A stretch of DNA of 64,000 nucleotides, from assembly GCF_008087345.1 (NCBI RefSeq), contig NZ_VHIB01000008.1, positions 62,001 through 126,000 on the forward strand, in the 5' to 3' direction. Under the pieces are notes generated by a model. It searched no databases. It saw only the letters and a list, made by a program, of their open reading frames with translations, and had not been told where the DNA came from. Positions 45,960-54,614 of the stretch are shown one piece after another. Made by a program: the position numbers and the translations under genes. The stretch comes from Nocardioides caldifontis. GTDB lineage: Bacteria > Actinomycetota > Actinomycetes > Propionibacteriales > Nocardioidaceae. Numbering within the stretch: the first letter of the stretch is position 1; each line of letters starts with the position of its first letter.

Positions 45960-47699
45960 ATGACGGAGGAGACCGGCGGGCGCCGGCACGGGCGAGGAAA
46001 CCGGTTCGGGCTGGTGCTCGGCGCCGTCCTCGCACTCGCACTGGCCGCACCCCTGGCGGTGGCCGGCGGCGCGACCGCGACACCGGGCGTGGCATCGACC
46101 GCCACGACCGTGGCCGCTGCCGGGCCGCGCAAGGTGACCGAGGACAAGCGGCCCAACATCGTCGTGGTGATGGCCGACGACATGCGCGCCGACGACCTGC
46201 GCTTCGCCCCCAACATCCGCCGGATCCTCGGCCAGGGCGGCGTCACGTTCGAGAACGCCTTCTCGCCGTTCCCGCTCTGCTGCCCGGCCCGGGCGTCGTT
46301 CCTGACCGGCGTCTACGCGCACAACCACGGCGTCTACTGGCACGGCGCTCCCTATGGCTACGGCTCCTTCGACGACTCGCGCACGATCGCGACCTCGCTG
46401 TCCGAGGCGGGCTACCGGACCGGGTTCATCGGCAAGTACCTCAACGGCTACGGCAAGGACGCCTCGAAGGTCACCGGCGAGCCGTCGTACCTCTACGTGC
46501 CGAACGGGTGGACCGACTGGCGCGCCTCGTTCACCAACCCGGGCGTCCCCGGGATCCACGGCGGCACGTACAACTACTTCGACAGCCCCTACAACGTCAA
46601 CGGCAAGGTCGACAACCGCTACAAGGGGCAGTACCAGACCGACGTCCTCGGCACGTTCTCGGTGAGGATGGCCCGCCGGTTCGCCGCCTCGCCGAACCCC
46701 TTCTTCATGTTCGTGTCGTACGTCGCGCCGCACCACGGCACGCCGTTCGAGCACGACGACCCGCGGCAGCGCACCGACGTCGACGGCACCTACGACGGCT
46801 ACTCCACGCCGGCCCGGCCCCGCTGGGTCAAGGGGATGTTCGACAAGGTCGTCAAGCGCGGCGCCGGCATCGCACCGGGCAGCCGCTCCGGCGAGCTCGA
46901 CGTCTCGGACAAGCCGTCGTTCTTCCGGGCCCGCAAGGACTTCACCGCCGGCCAGCTCGCCGCGCTCGCCGAGGTGACCCGGCAGCGGGCCGAGGCGATC
47001 TACGTCGTCGACCAGCAGGTCGCCCGCCTGGTGAAGGTGCTCACCAAGAAGGGCGAGTGGGACGACACCGTGCTGGTGTTCACCTCCGACAACGGCTACT
47101 TCCTCGGCGAGCACCGGCAGCCCAGCGGCAAGGTCCGCGCGCACGAGCCGTCCCTGCGGGTGCCCTTCCTGGTCACCGGCCCCGGCATGCGCAGCGGCCA
47201 GAAGCGCTACGACCCGATCAGCACGGTCGACGTCACCGCGACGATCCTCGACATCGCCAATGCCGCTCCCCCGCTCACCCCGGACGGCACGTCACGGCTG
47301 CGGACGATCCGCCGCGGCGACCAGGGGTGGACGGCGCCGGTCGTCACCGAGGCGGTCTACACCGTCGGCGGTCAGCGGGTCGCGCCGGGCTTCGTCGACG
47401 GCGACGCCCGGGACTCCGTGGGGCTCCGCACCCCTCGCTACTCGTTCACCCTCTACGACAACGGCGAGGGCGAGCTCTACGACCTCCGGACGGACCCGGC
47501 CCAGATGGAGAACCGGTTCGGCGACCCGGCGTACGCCGCGGTGCAGGAGCAGCTCACCGAGACCTGGTGGCAGTACAAGGACTGCGTGGGGGCCGAGTGC
47601 CGCACCGCCATGGACCCGGCACTGCGGCAGAGCGTCCAGCAGACCAAGCGGACGACCCGGGGCTACTGGGCCGCGGTCTCGAAGCTCTACGGCCGCTGA
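45960..47699 (+). CDS. Secreted sulfatase
   Basis: 579 residues. Signal peptide: basic start (GGRRHGRGNRFG), hydrophobic core LVLGAVLALALAAPLAVAGG, probable cleavage after an Ala-rich stretch near residues 40-45. The alkaline-phosphatase-superfamily metal site is in RPNIVVVMADDMRADD. The formylglycine motif CxPxR is present as CCPAR in FPLCCPARASFLTG. Other family blocks are GYRTGFIGKYLNGYG and FTSDNGYFLGEHRQ. It hydrolyses sulfate esters outside the cell after formylglycine activation; the substrate is unknown (glycan or aryl sulfate). Confidence 0.94.
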   Translation: MTEETGGRRHGRGNRFGLVLGAVLALALAAPLAVAGGATATPGVASTATTVAAAGPRKVTEDKRPNIVVVMADDMRADDLRFAPNIRRILGQGGVTFENAFSPFPLCCPARASFLTGVYAHNHGVYWHGAPYGYGSFDDSRTIATSLSEAGYRTGFIGKYLNGYGKDASKVTGEPSYLYVPNGWTDWRASFTNPGVPGIHGGTYNYFDSPYNVNGKVDNRYKGQYQTDVLGTFSVRMARRFAASPNPFFMFVSYVAPHHGTPFEHDDPRQRTDVDGTYDGYSTPARPRWVKGMFDKVVKRGAGIAPGSRSGELDVSDKPSFFRARKDFTAGQLAALAEVTRQRAEAIYVVDQQVARLVKVLTKKGEWDDTVLVFTSDNGYFLGEHRQPSGKVRAHEPSLRVPFLVTGPGMRSGQKRYDPISTVDVTATILDIANAAPPLTPDGTSRLRTIRRGDQGWTAPVVTEAVYTVGGQRVAPGFVDGDARDSVGLRTPRYSFTLYDNGEGELYDLRTDPAQMENRFGDPAYAAVQEQLTETWWQYKDCVGAECRTAMDPALRQSVQQTKRTTRGYWAAVSKLYGR

Positions 47700-47715
47700 C
47701 CGGTCCCCCGCGAGG

Positions 47716-48708
47716 TCACCGGGCGACCAGCGCCTTGCGCCACCCGTCGACCACGTCCCAGACGTAGATCACCACGGCGGACAGGACGACGATCAGCCCC
47801 ACGACGTCCGGGTCGAACTCGGCCCAGTGCTCCTGGATCCCGGCGACCGCGTGGGGGTTGAGCAGCCGGTCGGACGCGGCGAGGTACACGACCGGGGCCG
47901 TGAACACCGCGCCGAGGACCACGTTGAGCGTGGCCAGCCGCGTCGTCCACCCGCCCGCGCGGTACTTCACCACCTCGAACACCATCTCGGCGACGATCAG
48001 GACGAGCACCAGCGGCAGCCAGAACGTCCAGAGCTCCGGGTCGAGGACCGGCACGTCCTCCCCGTCGTACGACACCGAGGGGTTGAGCTGCTGCCAGACG
48101 ATCGCGGCGCCGAACAGCCACAGGAAGACCAGCGCCGCGACGAGGTCGGTGACCGAGCCGCGGTGGGCGCGTGACAGCTCGGGAAGCTGGTCGGGCGTCC
48201 ACACCGCGCCGACCGACTCCCGCACGTCGTCGTCCGGGCCTCGCTCGACGACGGCGAAGACCGCGGTCACCCAGAAGGCCACCTGGACCGCGACGGTGTA
48301 CGCCGTCCACACGGCTGCGCCGACGACCGACCCGACGTCGCCGCCGCCGAGCGCGTCGATCGTCGCCACCACCAAGGCGACGACCGGCACCACGAGGAGG
48401 GTTCCCTTGAGCACGCGGACGTACGACGGGAACAGCTCCGGACCGATCAGCCGGAGCTTGCGCCCCGAGTAGCCGGCCGAGAGCCGCTCCGGCTCCCCCA
48501 GCTCCTCGAGGGCGGCGTACTCCGCCTGCTCCGGTGTCAGCCCGGGCCGCTCGTCGAGCAGCGCCTCGACGCGGTCGTCGATGCTGCCGCGCAGCTCGTC
48601 GGCGACGTCGGCGCGCTGGTCCTCGGGGAGCCGGCGGGTGGCCGCGTGGACGTAGCGGTCCGCCAACGTCGGCGTGCCGGGGGTCCGCTCACGGCGGTCG
48701 GTCGTCAT
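47716..48708 (-). CDS. Membrane protein with an N-terminal permease-prefix-like helical domain
   Basis: 330 residues. The first 100 residues (TLADRYVHAATRRLPEDQRADVADELRGSIDDRVEALLDERPGLTPEQAEYAALEELGEPERL) are a soluble helical domain of the kind found on proteins paired with PadR regulators. About six membrane segments follow. Substrate and function are unknown. It starts 5 bp after the PadR stop, with GAGGTGAGG as ribosome-binding site, so the PadR protein almost certainly controls it. Confidence 0.8.
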   Translation of the reverse strand: MTTDRRERTPGTPTLADRYVHAATRRLPEDQRADVADELRGSIDDRVEALLDERPGLTPEQAEYAALEELGEPERLSAGYSGRKLRLIGPELFPSYVRVLKGTLLVVPVVALVVATIDALGGGDVGSVVGAAVWTAYTVAVQVAFWVTAVFAVVERGPDDDVRESVGAVWTPDQLPELSRAHRGSVTDLVAALVFLWLFGAAIVWQQLNPSVSYDGEDVPVLDPELWTFWLPLVLVLIVAEMVFEVVKYRAGGWTTRLATLNVVLGAVFTAPVVYLAASDRLLNPHAVAGIQEHWAEFDPDVVGLIVVLSAVVIYVWDVVDGWRKALVAR

Positions 48709-48713
48709 GGTCC

Positions 48714-49037
48714 TCACCTCAGCTTCTCGATGGATGCGTGCAGCTCCTGCCACTCCGCGAGCAGCGACTCGAGCAGGGACTGCCCGTCGGGGCTGACCCG
48801 GTAGAACTTCCGCGGCCGTGACTCCTCGGTGTTCCACTCGCTGGTCAGCAGCCCCTGCTTCTCCAGGCGGCGGAGCAGCGGGTAGAGCGTGTTGGCGTCG
48901 ACGGCGAAGCCGGCGTCGGCGAGCGTCTCGAGGAGCGCGTAGCCGTACGTCGGGCGGCTCAGCGTGGCCAGGGCCGCCATCACCACGGTCCCCCTGCGGA
49001 GCTCCTGGAGGTGGCCGGCCAGGACGTCGTCAGGCAT
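48714..49037 (-). CDS. PadR-family transcriptional regulator
   Basis: 107 residues. The PadR winged helix is clear: LRRGTVVMAALATLSRPTYGYALLETLADAGFAVDANTLYPLLRRLEKQGLLTSEWNTEESRPRKFYRVSPDG. The short C-terminal helix mediates dimer formation. The first gene of a two-gene operon with the membrane protein. The palindrome at 49045-49071, just upstream of the start, is its likely operator. Confidence 0.93.
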   Translation of the reverse strand: MPDDVLAGHLQELRRGTVVMAALATLSRPTYGYALLETLADAGFAVDANTLYPLLRRLEKQGLLTSEWNTEESRPRKFYRVSPDGQSLLESLLAEWQELHASIEKLR

Positions 49038-49044
49038 GACTGAG

Positions 49045-49071
49045 ACAATACTGTGCGTCACACACCATTGT
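49045..49071. promoter_or_regulatory. Candidate PadR operator
   Basis: ACAAT-N2-TGTG-N5-CACA-N2-ATTGT, 27 bp, with all nine paired positions matching. It lies 8 bp upstream of the padR ATG, so binding would block the promoter. PadR sites commonly contain ATGT/ACAT-like halves with similar spacing. Confidence 0.6.
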
Positions 49072-49109
49072 CCAGCGCACGCCCTCAAGCTGCGACACGG
49101 ACACCTGCT

Positions 49110-49124
49110 GCAACTCCGAGTTGC
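49110..49124. promoter_or_regulatory. Palindrome upstream of tetR (site 1 of a shared motif)
   Basis: GCAACTC-C-GAGTTGC, perfect 7-bp arms with one central base, 20 bp before the TetR start. Its core ACTCCGAGTT recurs exactly at 51201-51210, between fadA2 and fabG4. Confidence 0.6.
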
Positions 49125-49144
49125 ACGACCGTACGATGTGCCGC

Positions 49145-49840
49145 ATGAGCGAACAGACGACGGCGCCCCCGGGCCCGCGTCAGCGCCGGCAGAGCGCTGT
49201 CGACCGCCGCCGGGAGCGCGAGGCGCGGATCATCGCCGCCACGCGCGAGCTGTTCGACGCCAGCGGGGTGCGGGACGCCCAGATCGAGGACGTCGCCCGG
49301 GCGGTCGGCATCAACCGCGCGATCATCTACCGCCACTTCACCGGCAAGGAGGAGCTGTTCGCCCTCACCGAGGCGACCTACCTCAAGGACCTCGAGGAGC
49401 GGCTCCGCGCCGCCGACGACACCGGCGCCGACCCGGAGACGCGGCTGCGCGCGCTCACCGAGGCGTTCGTCGACTTCGGCCTCGCGCACCCGGCCTTCGT
49501 GGACTGCGGCGTCACGATCCTGCGGATGGGCCCGGCGCTGCTCGACGAGCTCAGCTCGTCGGCGCTCTTCAAGCTCGGCAAGGGGATGAGCGACTGCCTC
49601 ACCCGGGTCGTCGACATCATCCGGGCGGGCCAGGAGACCGGCGCCTTCGCCGAGCAGGACCCCGACCTGGTGGCGAACATGCTCTACTCGCTCGGCCTCG
49701 GCGGGCTCCAGCTCGCGCGGCTCGGCGTGATGGTCAAGGAGGGCTCCCCCGGCGTCCCGACCGTCGCCGACATCGACGCCGCCCAGGTCAAGCAGCACCT
49801 CGTGGCGTCGAGCCTCGCCCTGGTCCGCCGTCCCGACTGA
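49145..49840 (+). CDS. TetR-family regulator of the fadA2/fabG4/htdX locus
   Basis: 231 residues from the ATG at 49145. The N-terminal DNA-binding helix-turn-helix is ARIIAATRELFDASGVRDAQIEDVARAVGINRAIIYRHFTGKEELFALTEATY. The ligand-binding C-terminal part is all-helical (LRALTEAFVDFGLAHPAFVDCG). It stands directly next to, and convergent with, the thiolase gene. A 10-bp motif shared between its own upstream region and the fadA2-fabG4 gap suggests it controls both. An acyl-CoA inducer is plausible but inferred. Confidence 0.92.
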   Translation: MSEQTTAPPGPRQRRQSAVDRRREREARIIAATRELFDASGVRDAQIEDVARAVGINRAIIYRHFTGKEELFALTEATYLKDLEERLRAADDTGADPETRLRALTEAFVDFGLAHPAFVDCGVTILRMGPALLDELSSSALFKLGKGMSDCLTRVVDIIRAGQETGAFAEQDPDLVANMLYSLGLGGLQLARLGVMVKEGSPGVPTVADIDAAQVKQHLVASSLALVRRPD

Positions 49841-49855
49841 CGGACCAGGACGGGC

Positions 49856-51136
49856 TCAGCGCTCCAGGATCGCGGTGACGCCCTGGCCGCCGGCGGCGCA
49901 GATGGAGATCACGCCCCGGCCGCTCCCCTTCTGGGCGAGCAGCTTGGCGAGGTTCGCGATGATCCGGCCACCGGTCGCGGCGAACGGGTGCCCTGCGGCG
50001 AGCGAGCTGCCGTTGACGTTCAGCTTGGAGCGGTCGATCGCGCCGAGCGGGGCGTCGAGGCCGAGCCGCTCCTTGCAGTAGATCGGGTCCTCCCAGACCT
50101 TCAGCGTCGCCAGCACCTGCGAGGCGAACGCCTCGTGGATCTCGTAGAAGTCGAAGTCCTGCAGCGACAGGTCGTTGCGCTCCAACATCCGCGGCATGGC
50201 GTACGCCGGGGCCATCAACAGCCCCTCCTGGCCGTGCACGAAGTCGACCGAGGCGGTCTCGTGGTCGGTGAGGTACGCCAGCGGCTCCCACCCGCGCTGC
50301 TCGGCGTACTCCTCCGAGCAGAGCAGGACCACGGACGCGCCGTCGGTCAGCGGCGTCGAGTTCGCCGCGGTCATCGTCGCGGTCTCGCCCTTGCCGAAGA
50401 CCGGCTTGAGCTTGGCGAGCTTCTCCATCGACGAGTCGGGGCGGAGGTTCTGGTCGCGCTCGAGGCCGCGGAACGGGGTGACCAGATCGTCCTGGAACCC
50501 CTCCTCGTAGGCGCGGGCGAGGTTGTGGTGCGAGGCCACGGCGAGGGCGTCCTGCTCCTCGCGGCCGATCTGCCACTCCAGCGCGGTGAGCGCCGCGGAC
50601 TCGCCCATCGACAGCCCGGTGCGCGGCTCGCCGTTCTGCGGGATCGAGGGGGCGAGGTACTGCGGCCGCACCTTCGCCAGCGCCGCGATCCGGCCCTGCA
50701 GCGTCTTGGCGCGGTTGGCCTCAAGCAGGATCTTGCGCAGCTTCTCGTTGAGCGCGATCGGCGCGTCGGAGGTGGTGTCGGTGCCACCGGCGATGCCGAC
50801 GTCGATCTGGCCGAGGGCGATCTTGTTCGCCACGGCGATCGCGGCCTGGATGCCGGTGTCGCAGGCCTGCTGGATGTCGTACGCCGGGGTGTCGGGCGCC
50901 AGCCTCGAGCCGAGCACCGACTCCCGGGCGAGGTTGAAGTCGCGGGAGTGCTTGAGCACCGCTCCCGCGACGACCTCGCCGACGCGCTCCCCCTCGAGGC
51001 CGAAGCGGGTGACCAGGCCGTCGATGGCGGCGGTCAGCATCTCCTGGTTGGAGGCGTCGGAGTAGACGGTGTTGGACCGGGCGAACGGGATCCGGTTGCC
51101 GCCGATGACGGCGACCCGGCGGGTCGTGGTCTGCAT
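49856..51136 (-). CDS. fadA2: FadA2-like acetyl-CoA acyltransferase
   Basis: 426 residues. Thiolase with the acylated Cys in YDIQQACDTGIQAAIA, and the paired His and Cys in AAGHPFAATGGRI and SICAAGGQGVTAILER. The arrangement thiolase, divergent fabG4 and then a hydratase is that of M. tuberculosis fadA2 (Rv0243), fabG4 (Rv0242c) and htdX (Rv0241c). It probably acts in acyl-CoA degradation or remodelling. The ATG at 51136 has no clear ribosome-binding site. Confidence 0.92.
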   Translation of the reverse strand: MQTTTRRVAVIGGNRIPFARSNTVYSDASNQEMLTAAIDGLVTRFGLEGERVGEVVAGAVLKHSRDFNLARESVLGSRLAPDTPAYDIQQACDTGIQAAIAVANKIALGQIDVGIAGGTDTTSDAPIALNEKLRKILLEANRAKTLQGRIAALAKVRPQYLAPSIPQNGEPRTGLSMGESAALTALEWQIGREEQDALAVASHHNLARAYEEGFQDDLVTPFRGLERDQNLRPDSSMEKLAKLKPVFGKGETATMTAANSTPLTDGASVVLLCSEEYAEQRGWEPLAYLTDHETASVDFVHGQEGLLMAPAYAMPRMLERNDLSLQDFDFYEIHEAFASQVLATLKVWEDPIYCKERLGLDAPLGAIDRSKLNVNGSSLAAGHPFAATGGRIIANLAKLLAQKGSGRGVISICAAGGQGVTAILER

Positions 51137-51200
51137 GGGGTAATACTGACGGGTAACCGGAGCCAGCAGAAGGGCTTGAGGGCCAGATCACGAACTGTGG

Positions 51201-51210
51201 ACTCCGAGTT
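51201..51210. promoter_or_regulatory. Second copy of the TetR-site motif in the fadA2-fabG4 gap
   Basis: ACTCCGAGTT, identical to the core of the palindrome at 49110-49124, placed centrally in the divergent 127-bp gap. The same gap holds TACTGACGGGTA at 51144-51155, a weaker inverted repeat 7 bp from the fadA2 start. Confidence 0.55.
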
Positions 51211-51263
51211 ACACCAGTCGTTACGTTTGAACGGACCCGGACCCGACGCCAGGAGCCTGCACG

Positions 51264-52604
51264 ATGAGTGACCGCTACCAAAGCCTGATCCACACCCCGG
51301 TCGGCCAGCTGCTGGCCAAGAACCTCGGGCTCCCGAACCCGGTCGAGCTCGACCGCTGGTCCGAGGGCGACCCCCTCGTGAAGGGCACCGTGGTCGTCGG
51401 CGGCGAGGGCCGGCTGACCACCGAGGTCACCGCCGCGCTCGACGTGCTGGGGATCAGCCACACCGACGAGGTGACCGAGGAGGGCCGCTACAAGGGGCTC
51501 GTCTTCGACGCCTCCGGGCTCACCTCGTCCGACCAGCTCGTCGAGCTGCAGCGGTTCTTCACCCCCAAGCTCCGCAAGCTCGAGAGCAGCGGCCGCGTCG
51601 TCGTCCTCGGCGGCCCGCCGGAGGAGGCCGCCGACGCGCGCGAGCGGGTCGCCCAGCGCGCCCTCGAGGGGTTCACCCGGTCGCTCGGCAAGGAGGTCGG
51701 CCGCGGCAGCACCGTCCAGCTCGTCTACGTCTCGCCCGGCGCCGAGGATGCGATCGCCTCGACGCTCGGGTTCCTGCTCTCCCCCAAGTCCGCCTACGTC
51801 TCGGGCCAGGTGGTCAGGATCGGCGCGAAGGGCGCCCACAAGCAGCCGGCCGAGCAGGTCGACTGGTCCAAGCCGCTGACCGGCAAGGTCGCCGTCGTCA
51901 CCGGCGCCAGCCGTGGCATCGGCGAGCAGATCGCGCGGGTGCTGCACCGCGACGGCGCCCAGGTCCTCGGCATCGACGTCCCGCAGGCCGCCGAGGACCT
52001 GCACCGCGTGATGACCGAGATCGGCGGCGACACGCTCACCCTCGACATCACCGCGAAGGACGCCCCGGCGCGGATCACCCACCACGTCAAGGAGCAGTAC
52101 GGCGGCGTGGACGTCGTCGTGCACAACGCCGGCATCACGCGCGACAAGCGGCTGGTGAACATGAAGGAGGACGCGTTCGGCTCGGCGATCGCGGTCAACC
52201 TCACCGCGCCCGAGCGGATCACCGACGCCCTCCTCGAGGACGGCGCGATCAAGCCGAACGGCCGCATCATCGGGGTCGCCTCGATCGCCGGCATCGCCGG
52301 CAACGTGGGCCAGACCAACTACGCCGCCTCGAAGGCCGGCGTCATCGGGCTCGTCGACGCGCTCGCGCCCGACCTCGAGGACGGGATCACCGTCAACGCG
52401 GTCGCTCCGGGGTTCATCGAGACCAAGATGACCGCAGCCGTGCCGTTCACGACCCGCGAGGTCGGCCGCCGGCTCAACGCGATGTCGCAGGGCGGCCTCC
52501 CGGTCGACGTCGCCGAGACGATCGCCTGGTACGCCAACCCCGCCTCGACCGCCGTCAACGGCAACGTGGTCCGGGTCTGCGGCCAGATGATGCTGGGGGC
52601 CTGA
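51264..52604 (+). CDS. fabG4: FabG4-like long-chain 3-oxoacyl-(ACP/CoA) reductase
   Basis: 446 residues. The length comes from an N-terminal flavodoxin-like domain of about 190 residues before the SDR domain, the hallmark of high-molecular-weight FabG4. The SDR part has the cofactor motif TGASRGIGEQIA, NNAG equivalent VHNAGITRD, and the catalytic Ser-Tyr-Lys in GVASIAGIAGNVGQTNYAASKAG. FabG4 of M. tuberculosis is NADH-dependent and acts on CoA thioesters. The hydratase gene starts 1 bp after its stop. Confidence 0.94.
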   Translation: MSDRYQSLIHTPVGQLLAKNLGLPNPVELDRWSEGDPLVKGTVVVGGEGRLTTEVTAALDVLGISHTDEVTEEGRYKGLVFDASGLTSSDQLVELQRFFTPKLRKLESSGRVVVLGGPPEEAADARERVAQRALEGFTRSLGKEVGRGSTVQLVYVSPGAEDAIASTLGFLLSPKSAYVSGQVVRIGAKGAHKQPAEQVDWSKPLTGKVAVVTGASRGIGEQIARVLHRDGAQVLGIDVPQAAEDLHRVMTEIGGDTLTLDITAKDAPARITHHVKEQYGGVDVVVHNAGITRDKRLVNMKEDAFGSAIAVNLTAPERITDALLEDGAIKPNGRIIGVASIAGIAGNVGQTNYAASKAGVIGLVDALAPDLEDGITVNAVAPGFIETKMTAAVPFTTREVGRRLNAMSQGGLPVDVAETIAWYANPASTAVNGNVVRVCGQMMLGA

Positions 52605-52605
52605 G

Positions 52606-53511
52606 GTGGCCGCGCGCGACACCCACGGCCAGGTCGGCCCGGTCAAGGTCGTCGACCAGCCGCCGAGCTCGGTCGGGCTGATGGTCCGCGCCGCGCTCCC
52701 GGCGATCCCGGGCGTCGCCGCCCTGCCGGGGGTACGACGGACCGCGCGCGACCTTCCCGACCTCGAGCTGGTGCGGCGGGCGGTCCCGGTCGACACCGGC
52801 CACGTCGCGTCGTACGCCTCGGTGTGCGGGTTCCCGGCGAAGGACGACCTGCCGCTGACGTACCTGCACATGCTGGCGTTCCCGCTGCACATGCAGCTGA
52901 TGACCGACCCGGCCTTCCCCTTCCCCGCGATGGGCACGGTCCACCTCGAGAACACGATCACCCGTCACCGGCGTACGACCGCGCGGGACCGGTACGACGT
53001 GTCCGTGAGGGCGGCGAACCTCCGCGGTCACGCGAAGGGCAGGGCGTTCGACCTGCTCACCGAGGTGCGCGTCGACGACGCGCTGGTGTGGGAAGAGGTC
53101 TCGACGTACCTCCGCCGCGGCAAGGGCGATCCGCACGCTCGTCCCGGCGCCGGCATCCCGCTCGTCGAGGACGGCGGCGTGGAGTGGCGGCTCGGCGGCG
53201 ACCTCGGCCGTCGCTACGCCGCGGTGTCCGGCGACCGCAACCCGATCCACCTCTACGGCGTCACCGCGAAGGCGTTCGGCTTCCCGCGGCAGATCGCGCA
53301 CGGCATGTGGTCGATGGCGCGCTGCGTCGCCGCGGTGGAGAACCGGCTGCCCGACGCCGTGCGGGTCGAGGTCGCGTTCAAGACGCCGATCCTGCTGCCC
53401 GGCACGGTGCGCTTCGCGACGCGTCGGGGCGAGGACGGCACGATCGGCTTGGGGTTGAGCAACGCGCGGAACGGCGCGCCGCACCTCGCCGGGCGAGCTT
53501 CTCGGGCCTGA
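52606..53511 (+). CDS. htdX: MaoC-like 3-hydroxyacyl dehydratase (HtdX-like)
   Basis: 301 residues from the GTG at 52606. Double-hotdog architecture. The C-terminal half holds the hydratase 2 motif YAAVSGDRNPIHLYGVTAKAFGFPRQIAHGMWSMAR, with catalytic Asp and His. It interconverts 3-hydroxyacyl and enoyl thioesters, the step next to the FabG4 reaction; the two are joined by a 1-bp gap. The order matches the mycobacterial fabG4-htdX operon. Confidence 0.92.
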   Translation: MAARDTHGQVGPVKVVDQPPSSVGLMVRAALPAIPGVAALPGVRRTARDLPDLELVRRAVPVDTGHVASYASVCGFPAKDDLPLTYLHMLAFPLHMQLMTDPAFPFPAMGTVHLENTITRHRRTTARDRYDVSVRAANLRGHAKGRAFDLLTEVRVDDALVWEEVSTYLRRGKGDPHARPGAGIPLVEDGGVEWRLGGDLGRRYAAVSGDRNPIHLYGVTAKAFGFPRQIAHGMWSMARCVAAVENRLPDAVRVEVAFKTPILLPGTVRFATRRGEDGTIGLGLSNARNGAPHLAGRASRA

Positions 53512-53650
53512 GCAGTCGCGCCGTGCGTGGCATCCACCGGCACGGCCGAGATCCGACCCCGACCAGCAGCACCACGACCACAACGGCACCGCCGCCTAGC
53601 CCTCAAGGCGTTCGCACGTCGGGAGTGTTCGCTCAGCCGTTCGCCTTGAC

Positions 53651-54388
53651 CTACTTCTCGAGGATCTTCGAGTAGCCAGCTGCTCGCGTTCGTGTGGGGG
53701 CGACGAACAGGCGGTAGGACGTCTTCTTGGTTGCCCTCACGGTGATCTTCACGCGCCCCTTCGCATCGACCCTCGACGTTCGCACCGTTCGCCAGGTGGT
53801 CCCCTTCTGGCGGAGCAGGGAAACCGTCGTCCTTGCCTCGAGCTTCTTGAACCTGCCGCTCCTCGCGTCGAAGTACACGGGTCTTGCAGTCACCGCGTGC
53901 TTGCGCCCAGCGACCATCCGCAGCTTCTTGAAGTGGGTGGCCTGCTGGGCTCGGGTCCTTCCCGTGACGCTGCTTCGTACAGTGCCTCTGTACGAGGTCA
54001 TGAAGTCAGCGCTGAGGCCCCGCACCGCACCGTCAACCACACGCACGGAAAGCGGACCTAGCGGGACTAGAGCCGGGCACGCCATCCACGTGCCGCTCAA
54101 GACGGACTCGCTGGAGGACGACTCCCACATTCTCCCTACGACCTCGGGACCGCTTCTCACCTCCAGCTCCAGCGACACGGTCACCCTTCCGTCGACCTGG
54201 GGATCAACGGCGTGTCGAACGGTGTAGGCCACCTTCGGACAAGCGGGCTTCTTGTCGTATACGACGGCCCCGACCTTGATCGACTTGACGATGGCATCGA
54301 CTTGCTGGGTGTCCGCATGCACAGCCGTAGGGGGTCCTGCCAACGTCGCGCTGACCCCGACCATCCCGGCAACCAACAGCTTTCGCAT
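53651..54388 (-). CDS. Secreted protein of unknown function
   Basis: 245 residues from the ATG at 54388, preceded by a GGGGGGAGCAG ribosome-binding site. Signal peptide MRKLLVAGMVGVSATLAG, with cleavage likely after AVHA. Two Cys (KKPACPK and MACPALV) may form a disulfide. The C-terminal half is Ig-like in pattern (VYFDARSGRFKKLEARTTVSLLRQKGTTWRTVRTSRVDAKGRVKITV), a repeat type found in many secreted actinobacterial proteins. Third-position GC bias looks weaker than in neighbours, which may mean more recent arrival. The 139-bp gap to htdX is featureless. Confidence 0.75.
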   Translation of the reverse strand: MRKLLVAGMVGVSATLAGPPTAVHADTQQVDAIVKSIKVGAVVYDKKPACPKVAYTVRHAVDPQVDGRVTVSLELEVRSGPEVVGRMWESSSSESVLSGTWMACPALVPLGPLSVRVVDGAVRGLSADFMTSYRGTVRSSVTGRTRAQQATHFKKLRMVAGRKHAVTARPVYFDARSGRFKKLEARTTVSLLRQKGTTWRTVRTSRVDAKGRVKITVRATKKTSYRLFVAPTRTRAAGYSKILEK

Positions 54389-54614
54389 GTGCTGCTCCCC
54401 CCTCGCTCGGTCTGGAACGTACCGCAAGGGATCGCCTCGGGTTGCGAGAGATGCGTCCGCGCCCTCGTTGCCGGGTCCTGGCTGCGGAGCTGGCGAATTT
54501 GCTCGTTCTCCAGCGTGGAGCTCGTCCGTCGATGAGAATTCGATGGTCTCGGGTTTGGTGCGCGCGCTCGCCGAAGCTCTGCCGAGGCCGACCGATCACC
54601 TAACTGGGGGAACC

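Noticed and set aside
44622-47767. Long frames on both strands across the ligase and sulfatase genes
   Set aside because: Same shadow effect; the ligase and sulfatase motifs lie in other frames and cover the region completely.
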